A DNA stretch of 64,000 nt from Streptomyces sp. SID12488 (GTDB lineage: Bacteria > Actinomycetota > Actinomycetes > Streptomycetales > Streptomycetaceae). Where the stretch lies: positions 62,001 to 126,000 of the forward strand of contig NZ_JAAGLT010000014.1 of the NCBI RefSeq assembly GCF_010548275.1. Reading direction: 5' to 3'. This document shows positions 58,689 to 64,000 of this stretch, in pieces; the first letter of the stretch is position 1, and each line of letters opens with the position of its first letter. A program made the translations under genes and the position numbers. The notes under the pieces are model-generated. The model saw only the letters and a list, made by a program, of their open reading frames with translations, searched no databases and was not told where the DNA came from.

Positions 58689-60089
58689 TCAGCGGCCGGT
58701 GCGGATCAGCCCCGTGAGATAGCGCCACAGCGAGGAGCGCTGCCGAGCCGACGGGTCCGGCAGTTCCGTCTCGGCGGACTGCGTCACCGGGTCGTACGCC
58801 AAGCGTCGCTCGGGCACCGGGGCGAGTTCGTACCGGACCGGCAGTGATCGCAGGCCGCGCATGAACGGCGAGGAGCGCCAGGGCAGTTGGTCGACGGGCA
58901 GGGCGAGTTCCAGGTGCGAGAACCGCTCGAAGAGCCGGCCCACTCCGACCGACGCGACCGTCGACGCGAGCTCGCGCGCCGGGCACTGGCGCGGGCCGGC
59001 ACCCCACGACAGATGCGCCCGGGTGCTGACCGTGGTGCTCGGGCACACGTTCTCGGCGAAGAGGGGGTCGGCGTGCGCCGCTGCGGAGGAGACCCACACC
59101 GGGTCGCCCGCGCGGATCGTGTACTTGCCCAGGGCCATGTCCTTGGCCGCGAAGCGGGGCACGAAGTTGACGAGCGGCGGCTTGCGCATGACCACCCGGT
59201 TCATGGTCTCCCTGACCATCCCGGCCGACAGGCTGGCCCGCACGCCGCCCTCGCCGGAGATGACCTCGACCACCGTGTTGGAGATGAGGATGCCGACGTG
59301 GTCGGAGGTCATGCCCAGCAGCATGAACAGCTCGCGGGCCAGTTCGTCGAGCGAGAGTTCGGGGTGCGCGGCTATCAGGTACGACGGGAAGTCGTCCCCG
59401 GGCTTGTCCAGTTTCAGCGCCGCCAGTTCGGCCAGCGTCGCCAGCAGCCGCTCAAGGGCGGGCTCCGCGTCCGGGCCCGCGTCCAGTACCCGCCACATGT
59501 CCATCAGCGCGTCGTCGCCCTGTGAACCGGGGAAGCCGAGCAGACGGCTGGCCACCATCAGCGGCAGGGGCCGGGAGAACTGGGCGGACAGATCCGCCAG
59601 GCCCGTGCTGCCGCCCTGGCCCATCAGGCTGATCAGTTCGTCGGCGTACTCGGTGACGGCCCTCTTCAGCCGCCTCGCCTGAGGGTGGCCCGGGTCCTGG
59701 AACGGTTTCAGCGCCACGTCCCACGCGGCCCGCAACGGCCGGTATCCGGGGCCGCCCTGGATCAGCACATGGTTGACTTCCAGGGACGGTCCGAGCGGCC
59801 AGTCGGCGGGTACCCGGCCCTCCGAGCGGGCCCGCCAGTTCTCCAGCCCCTTCGGCCAGCCGTCGTCGTCCTGCAGGACCTGGAGCGACTCCCGGTAGCC
59901 CAGAACCAGCCAGGCGGGCACGCCCAGCAGGTCGACCGGCGCGACCGGGCCGTGCCGCTGCCGCAGCCGTTCGTACACGAGCGCGGGACGCGTCTCGTAG
60001 TCCCTGGTCAGCAACGGTTCAGGGGACATCTCCTCCAACCGCGTGTCGTCCAGGTCCACGGATCCGCCGTCGCCCCACTGGGATTTCAT
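58689..60089 (-). CDS. Cytochrome P450 lacking the ExxR motif (CYP157-like)
   Basis: 466 residues from ATG 60089 (GGAGGGG upstream). The heme-binding segment LSWGAGPRQCPARELA carries the cysteine ligand. The K-helix, normally ExxR, reads MVRETMNRVVM (Glu-Thr-Met-Asn), so the conserved Arg is absent, and the I-helix (LFMLLGMTSDHVGILISNTV) lacks the usual acid-Thr pair. CYP157-type Streptomyces P450s are known to lack ExxR, and many sit in conservons; no conservon genes are visible here. It may be a structural or atypical P450, and activity is uncertain. Monocistronic and divergent from nothing obvious; downstream is the SDR gene, convergent. Confidence 0.85.
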   Translation of the reverse strand: MKSQWGDGGSVDLDDTRLEEMSPEPLLTRDYETRPALVYERLRQRHGPVAPVDLLGVPAWLVLGYRESLQVLQDDDGWPKGLENWRARSEGRVPADWPLGPSLEVNHVLIQGGPGYRPLRAAWDVALKPFQDPGHPQARRLKRAVTEYADELISLMGQGGSTGLADLSAQFSRPLPLMVASRLLGFPGSQGDDALMDMWRVLDAGPDAEPALERLLATLAELAALKLDKPGDDFPSYLIAAHPELSLDELARELFMLLGMTSDHVGILISNTVVEVISGEGGVRASLSAGMVRETMNRVVMRKPPLVNFVPRFAAKDMALGKYTIRAGDPVWVSSAAAHADPLFAENVCPSTTVSTRAHLSWGAGPRQCPARELASTVASVGVGRLFERFSHLELALPVDQLPWRSSPFMRGLRSLPVRYELAPVPERRLAYDPVTQSAETELPDPSARQRSSLWRYLTGLIRTGR

Positions 60090-60158
60090 CGTCGCGCCGC
60101 CCCTCCAACACTCCCCGTACCGGCTTACGTTCAGCCGGTAGTTGGAAACGGAGGGACC

Positions 60159-61385
60159 CTACCGCAGGGCGTACGGCGGAGTAACAACGGGGGCACAAGC
60201 CACAGTTGAGGATCCGGTGGAGACGGCTTCCACATGACCGCCGCGCCGCCTCCACGCGGTCTCCACGCGGGGGGGGGGGCAGGCGGCCGTGTATCCGAGT
60301 TGGCGCCTCATGTAGGGGGTCATGAGGGTCTTGGCCTTGGCCATGGTGGCGGTGCGGCCCCCGAGGACCGCGGTCTCTCCGCCGGGCACGGGCACCATGG
60401 TCACTCCGTCGGCGGCGCCGAACGGTACGACGAGCGGGGTGCGGTGGATCGGACGATAGAAGCGCGGCTGCCTGCGGTGCTTGCCCGAACCCTGGAGGTA
60501 GGCACGGATGTTGTGGAAGGCGAGGTCCGCCTGGGCGAGCGCGACGGGCGTGATCTTGAGTTCGCTGACGTCGTTCACATCGCCGACCGCGAACACGTCC
60601 GGCCAGCCCTCGACCCGGAGCGTCCGGTCGACCCTCACATGGCCGGAGGGGTTCAGCCAGTCGCTGTGCCCGGCCATGCGCAGCCAGAAGGTGTTGGGGG
60701 TGGTGCCCGTGGCCCAGAAGGAAAGGTCGGCGTCGATGACGTTGCCGTGGGCGTCGCGGTAGGTCCCGAAGTCGTTGCCGGGTGACATGAAGGAGTCGAG
60801 CCGGACCTCCACGTCGTGGGCTTCCAGCCAGGAACGGGCCCTGTTCCCGGCCCGTTCGCTGCCCGTGGCATGGAGCAGTGTCGGCCCGGAGTGGGCAAGG
60901 GTGACCCGGGCGTCCGGCCGGGCCAGGCGGATCTCGGCGCTGAGTTCGACGCCGGAGGGCCCGCCTCCGACGACGAGGACATGCTCCGCGGCGGCGATGT
61001 TCCGCTGGTGCCCGGCGAACGACTGGGCCGCCTCCTCGACGGTGGTGCCGGTGAAGCGGGCCGGTTCCGGGTAGTCGGCGCCGGTGGCGATCACCACCAC
61101 GTCGTACGGGAGGCGCTCCCCCGTGGCCAGCACCACCTGCCGCTCGGCGGTGTCGACACCGACCACCTTGCCCACAGCCATCCGGCCGTTCCTCAGCAGT
61201 CGGTCGTACGGAATGAACGGAGTGACCGTCCATTCCGGGTGCACGCCGGCCCGTAGGGAGGCAATACGGTGGAAGAAGACCTCCTTGCGGTCCACCAGCG
61301 TGACGTTCGCCGTCTCGTCCAGTCGTTTCGCCAGCCGCACGCCGGCATAGCCGCCGCCGATCACTACTACGTCGCCGTCACGCAC
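60159..61385 (-). CDS. NDH-2-like FAD-dependent NAD(P)H oxidoreductase
   Basis: 408 residues from GTG 61385 (GGAG eight nt upstream); an open extension to 62375 is antisense noise. FAD motif VVVIGGGYAGVRLAKRLDE, VVIATGADYPEPA, NAD(P) motif EHVLVVGGGPSGVELSAEIR, and DVFAVGDVNDVSELKITPVA near the FAD end. This matches the NDH-2/AIF-like family of membrane-associated reductases. It lacks a clear C-terminal membrane helix. The last about 38 residues follow an 11-cytosine coding tract and are not family-like (YTAACPPPRVETAWRRRGG onward), so the real end may be at the tract or the frame may have slipped. Confidence 0.85.
   Translation of the reverse strand: MRDGDVVVIGGGYAGVRLAKRLDETANVTLVDRKEVFFHRIASLRAGVHPEWTVTPFIPYDRLLRNGRMAVGKVVGVDTAERQVVLATGERLPYDVVVIATGADYPEPARFTGTTVEEAAQSFAGHQRNIAAAEHVLVVGGGPSGVELSAEIRLARPDARVTLAHSGPTLLHATGSERAGNRARSWLEAHDVEVRLDSFMSPGNDFGTYRDAHGNVIDADLSFWATGTTPNTFWLRMAGHSDWLNPSGHVRVDRTLRVEGWPDVFAVGDVNDVSELKITPVALAQADLAFHNIRAYLQGSGKHRRQPRFYRPIHRTPLVVPFGAADGVTMVPVPGGETAVLGGRTATMAKAKTLMTPYMRRQLGYTAACPPPRVETAWRRRGGHVEAVSTGSSTVACAPVVTPPYALR
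60269..60279. repeat. 11-base G homopolymer inside the 3' end of the oxidoreductase gene
   Basis: Eleven consecutive G on the forward strand (Cys-Pro-Pro-Pro codons on the reverse strand). All three frames stay open for a long way beyond it, so a change of one base would give a different C-terminus. Tracts of this length in coding DNA are prone to slippage, and are also a typical sequencing-error site. Confidence 0.8.
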
Positions 61386-61688
61386 GCCGAGTCTCCTGTG
61401 CCTGTGGGGGGAGCGAGTGCCGGGGCGTGTGGGCGCCGTCGGCCACTCGACTGCCGTCGAGCGTAGCGCTTGAAACTTAAAGAGCTGAAGAACTTCGGTG
61501 TGAATTCTGTGAAGCGACCGCGCGGATGCCTCGTTTTGGCCGTCAACCACCCCTCCAGGCCGGGTCCGCCGGAACATCGCGCCGGCCCGCGTGCGGGCAA
61601 GCAGGCCACCGTCACCTCTTGATCCGGCGTAAGTATGGTGATCTGGTGAAACCACTGCTGTTGTCCCGATGAAGAAAGGTTCCACCAG
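61386..61688. other. Divergent promoter region, oxidoreductase / acyltransferase
   Basis: About 300 nt containing an AT-richer patch at 61460-61512 (CTTGAAACTTAAAGAG) and a further one at 61620-61680. Probably the promoters of both flanking genes; no ORF, RNA or repeat seen. Confidence 0.4.
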
Positions 61689-62288
61689 GTGAGTTCCAGG
61701 ATCCAGCCGACCGCCCAGGTCGACGAGACGGCCACGATCGGCGACGGGACCACGGTCTGGGATCTGGCGCAGATACGGGAGGACGCCCGGCTGGGCAGTG
61801 GGTGCATCGTGGGCCGGGGAGCGTATGTCGGCCCAGGGGTGCGAATCGGCGACAACGTGAAGCTCCAGAACTACGCGCTGGTCTACGAACCCGCGGTCCT
61901 CGGCGACGGGGTGTTCGTCGGCCCGGCGGCGGTCTTCACCAACGACCACTTCCCCCGCTCGGTGGACCCGGAGGGCCGGCTCAAGCGCGGCGGCGACTGG
62001 GAGGCCGTGGCGGTGGTCGTCGACGAGGGCGCGTCGGTGGGGGCCCGCTCGGTGTGCGTGGCACCGGTGCGCATCGGCCGTTGGGCGCTCGTCGCGGCGG
62101 GCGCCGTGGTGACCCGGGACGTGCCGGACTTCGCGCTCGTGGCCGGCGTCCCCGCGCGGCGGATCGGCTGGGTCGGCCGGGCGGGCGCCCGACTCACCGA
62201 GCGCGAAGGCGAGTCGGGCGTATGGGAGTGCCCCGACACGGGCGCGCTGTACCAGGAGAAGGACGGCGAGCTCGTCGAGCACGCGTAA
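61689..62288 (+). CDS. Left-handed beta-helix (hexapeptide) sugar acyltransferase, WbpD/WlbB-like
   Basis: 199 residues from GTG 61689 (GAAAGG upstream). Hexapeptide repeats run from about 10 to 150 (ATIGDGTTVWDLAQIREDAR, LGSGCIVGRGAYVGPGVRIG, DNVKLQNYALVYEPAVLGDG, VFVGPAAVFTNDHFPR), with the catalytic-type His in FTNDHFPR, and a C-terminal GWVGRAGARL segment that folds back. It resembles WbpD-type N-acetyltransferases for 3-amino-uronic acid nucleotides. Cytosolic. Together with the downstream glycosyltransferase it probably builds a surface glycan. Confidence 0.88.
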   Translation: MSSRIQPTAQVDETATIGDGTTVWDLAQIREDARLGSGCIVGRGAYVGPGVRIGDNVKLQNYALVYEPAVLGDGVFVGPAAVFTNDHFPRSVDPEGRLKRGGDWEAVAVVVDEGASVGARSVCVAPVRIGRWALVAAGAVVTRDVPDFALVAGVPARRIGWVGRAGARLTEREGESGVWECPDTGALYQEKDGELVEHA

Positions 62289-62463
62289 CTTCCATGTCCC
62301 ACAAAACGCAAATCTTCGAACATCTACAGGCATAACATGTGTGCGAAGTATGCAGACCAAGCACAATGAGCACACTGACCAGTGCCCAGGGGGGGTTACC
62401 GGGTGGATACGCCTGTGCCGAAAGCGAGGAGCGACAACCGCTCCGACGCCTTACGTCCGACAC

Positions 62464-62519
62464 GTGATGCCTGATGTCTGATTCCTGACGTCTGATGTCC
62501 GATGTCTGACGTTTGATTC
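62464..62519. repeat. Tandem heptanucleotide repeat, consensus CTGATGT, eight units
   Basis: Units, in order: GTGATGC, CTGATGT, CTGATTC, CTGACGT, CTGATGT, CCGATGT, CTGACGT, TTGATTC (62464-62519), with no spacers. It lies in the 311-nt interval between the acyltransferase and the toroid-like gene, 80 nt before that gene's start. The interval has no other features beyond a GGGGGG stretch near 62391. It may be an iteron-like regulator array or a slippage product. Confidence 0.85.
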
Positions 62520-62599
62520 CGCCGTGTGCCCATTCCGTGCCGCAGCGGTCACCAGTCTGTTCACCACAGGACCCACAGGGGGGTTGGTGTGCCCAAAAC

Positions 62600-63766
62600 A
62601 TGACCACCACACGTCTGGCAGCGCTCGGTCGTGAGGAACCAGCGCTGCTCGTGCTCGCCCAACGGCTGCTCACGGTCGCCGAGTCGGGGCTGCCGTCGAT
62701 GCTGCTTCCCGGCGGTGAGACCTTCGTCTTCACCATGATCGGGCGGGAAGCCCCCGGCGGTTCCTGGACCTTGGAGCGGCGCGGGACCAGCACCCGGTAC
62801 GCGGCCATCACCGCGCTGGGCGCCCGGTACCTCCCCGAGGACCGCCAGCGCGCCGTGCTCGGCGGTCATACGGTGCAGGAGTTCACGGGGCTGCTGGTGC
62901 AGTCGCTGCCCGCGGTGACCAACCTCGGTGACGCGGCGCTGATCGCGTGGGCCGCCGCCGAGACCGACCACCCCAAGCTGTCCGACGCCCTCGCGCACGT
63001 GGACGCCCTGGACGACGAGGGCCGGCCGCAGTACACCGTCGAGGCGGCATGGGTGCTGTCCGCCCTCGCGGCGGCTCGAAGCACGGTCGATGTGGAGAGA
63101 CGTTTCACCGCAGCCCGGGACCGCCTTCTGCGGGCCCGGATCGGGGACAGCCCACTGTTCCCCCACGCCACCGGGCCCGGCCTGGTGCCCTGGTACCGGT
63201 CGCACGTGACCTGCTTCGCCGACCAGACGTATCCGCTCCAGGCCCTGGCCCGCGCGCACGCCAGCGGCGACGGCGATCCGGAGGCGCTGGCCGCCTCCGA
63301 GGCGTGCGCGGCGCGCATCTGTGAACTGCAGGGCGACGGTGGGCAGTGGTGGTGGCACTACGACGCGCGCACCGGCGGTGTCGTGGAGGGCTACCCGGTC
63401 TACAGCGTCCACCAGCACGCGATGGCGCCGACCGCCCTGTTCGATCTGACCGACGCGGGCGGCAGCAACTTCGGCGCGTCGATCCGCAAGGGTCTGCGCT
63501 GGATGACGGACGTGCCCGAACTGGCCGCCCATCCAGGCAGCGAGGAGCCGATGATCCTCGACGGACTCGGCGTCACCTGGCGCAAGGTCTACCGGGGCGA
63601 CCCGAAGAAGGCGGTACGCGCCGCCCGAGGACTCGGCACCCGAGTCGCTCCGAACCTCCGGCTGAAGTCCCTGGACCGGGTGTACCGCCCGGTCTCCGTG
63701 GACCGCGAATGCCGGCCGTACGAATTCGGCTGGATGCTGCACGCCTGGCTGGGGGGACGAATATGA
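62600..63766 (+). CDS. Alpha/alpha-toroid-like protein of a surface-glycan cluster
   Basis: 388 residues from ATG 62600; ribosome site weak. Soluble, helix-rich. Motifs such as VQSLPAVTNLGDAALIAWAA, VEAAWVLSALAAARSTVDVE, GDGGQWWWHYDARTGGVVEG, YPVYSVHQHAMAPTALFDLT and GLRWMTDVPELAAHPGSEEP suggest a repeat of helical hairpins like those of terpene cyclase/prenyltransferase or glycosidase toroids. GGQWWWHYD is reminiscent of squalene-cyclase-type QW motifs but is not conclusive. Stop overlaps the next gene (ATGA), so it is made together with the glycosyltransferase and is probably a glycan-modifying or lipid-carrier-related enzyme. Function unknown. Confidence 0.7.
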   Translation: MTTTRLAALGREEPALLVLAQRLLTVAESGLPSMLLPGGETFVFTMIGREAPGGSWTLERRGTSTRYAAITALGARYLPEDRQRAVLGGHTVQEFTGLLVQSLPAVTNLGDAALIAWAAAETDHPKLSDALAHVDALDDEGRPQYTVEAAWVLSALAAARSTVDVERRFTAARDRLLRARIGDSPLFPHATGPGLVPWYRSHVTCFADQTYPLQALARAHASGDGDPEALAASEACAARICELQGDGGQWWWHYDARTGGVVEGYPVYSVHQHAMAPTALFDLTDAGGSNFGASIRKGLRWMTDVPELAAHPGSEEPMILDGLGVTWRKVYRGDPKKAVRAARGLGTRVAPNLRLKSLDRVYRPVSVDRECRPYEFGWMLHAWLGGRI

Positions 63767-64000
63767 GCGCGCGCCAGACCCTGTTCGGGGTCGAGTTGGA
63801 CCCGCTGACCATGGACGAGACCGTGGAGGCCTGCCTCGAAGCGGTCCGTGACGGAAGACAGCTGGAGATCGGGGTGGTCAACGCCGCGAAGCTGGTGAAC
63901 ATGCGGCGCGATCCGCGGCTCGCCGACGCGGTGGCCGGCTGCGATCTCGTCGTCGCCGACGGACAGGCCGTCGTCTGGGCCGGCCGGGTACTGCGCGCCC
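63763..64000 (+). CDS. WecB/TagA/CpsF-family glycosyltransferase, N-terminal part, 3' end outside window
   Basis: Begins with ATG overlapping the previous stop and runs off the window after 79 codons. The visible N-terminus TLFGVELDPLTMDETVEACL, EIGVVNAAKLVNMRRDPRLA and CDLVVADGQAVVWAGRVLRA is diagnostic for the family (GVxVDxLTMxETV, NAAKLVxMRRDP, ADGxxVVWAxRxL). These enzymes add an N-acetylmannosamine(-uronic acid) to a lipid-linked sugar on the cytosolic membrane face during teichoic-acid or polysaccharide synthesis. Confidence 0.9.
   Translation, partial: MSARQTLFGVELDPLTMDETVEACLEAVRDGRQLEIGVVNAAKLVNMRRDPRLADAVAGCDLVVADGQAVVWAGRVLRA

Noticed and set aside
61386..62375. N-terminal extension of the oxidoreductase frame to 62375
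   Set aside because: Antisense to the hexapeptide acyltransferase and precedes the real FAD motif without homology.
1..64000. CRISPR arrays, tRNA or rRNA genes, insertion sequences, prophage or integrase
   Set aside because: No regularly spaced repeats, cloverleaf-like segments, transposase motifs or terminal inverted repeats were seen on reading both strands; the heptamer array at 62464 has no spacers and is not CRISPR.

Overview
The window is high-GC actinobacterial chromosome, most likely Streptomyces. The evidence is strong GC bias at third codon positions, many GTG starts, very rare TTA codons, dense 4-nt ATGA/GTGA overlaps, Streptomyces-type small families (DUF5997, HTH-less LysR-like protein, Rv1733c-like membrane protein), several secreted plant-polysaccharide enzymes, and two P450s. 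It looks like accessory-rich arm or near-arm DNA. I see no rRNA, tRNA, CRISPR array or intact transposase.

Layout. 1-6.3 kb: a secreted LVIVD-repeat protein (partial), a DUF305 lipoprotein, a DUF6214-like protein, an FprA-type ferredoxin-NADP reductase, and a nucleobase permease whose reading frame runs on over an antisense PAS-domain fragment. 6.2-11.4 kb: secreted hydrolases, namely an SGNH esterase, a CE1 esterase with CBM2, and PL1 and PL3 pectate lyases. The divergent esterase/PL1 promoter region holds several AAGCGCT-cored boxes resembling LacI-family (CebR-like) operators. 11.6-21.8 kb: an Rv1733c-like protein, a BNR propeller, and an ABC system of two large FtsX-type permeases with two ATPases. 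21.9-30.7 kb: ung, a CbiX-like chelatase, a lactonase-fold propeller, FUSC and Lrp regulators, an HTH-less LysR-like protein, DUF5997 and a PAS-GAF-PP2C phosphatase. 30.7-31.3 kb appears to be decayed coding DNA. 31.3-36.5 kb: an amino-acid ABC importer translationally coupled to a DadA-like oxidase, divergent from a CdaR/PucR regulator. 36.5-40.5 kb: a Tat-exported GH2 beta-galactosidase with an inserted LamG domain.

40.7-49.7 kb is the most interesting block. It is a divergent locus with a betaine-type (OpuC/EgtU-like) ABC importer, an RpiR regulator that has lost its SIS domain, a P450, and, divergently, an ornithine-cyclodeaminase-family protein, a histidine-ammonia-lyase homologue and an amidohydrolase. 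The lyase lacks the Ala-Ser-Gly triad that forms the MIO cofactor. It keeps a Tyr, Asp, Lys and Glu arrangement resembling ergothionase. I infer uptake and breakdown of a trimethylammonium histidine-like betaine such as ergothioneine or hercynine.

49.7-51.5 kb: a secreted GH43 enzyme with two palindromes upstream. 51.6-58.6 kb: a steroid C/D-ring (HIP) catabolic cluster, ipdAB divergent from ipdC-echA20-acyl-CoA dehydrogenase pair-SDR. A KstR2-like palindrome lies between the divergent arms, and a degenerate duplicate of the SDR 5' end sits inside the operon. 58.7-61.4 kb: a P450 without the ExxR arginine, and an NDH-2-like flavoprotein whose 3' end carries an 11-G run. 61.7-64 kb: the start of a surface-glycan cluster (hexapeptide acyltransferase, alpha/alpha-toroid-like protein, WecB/TagA/CpsF glycosyltransferase), with an eight-copy heptanucleotide repeat in its promoter region.

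Family calls rest on motif recognition from the translated sequence without database searches.
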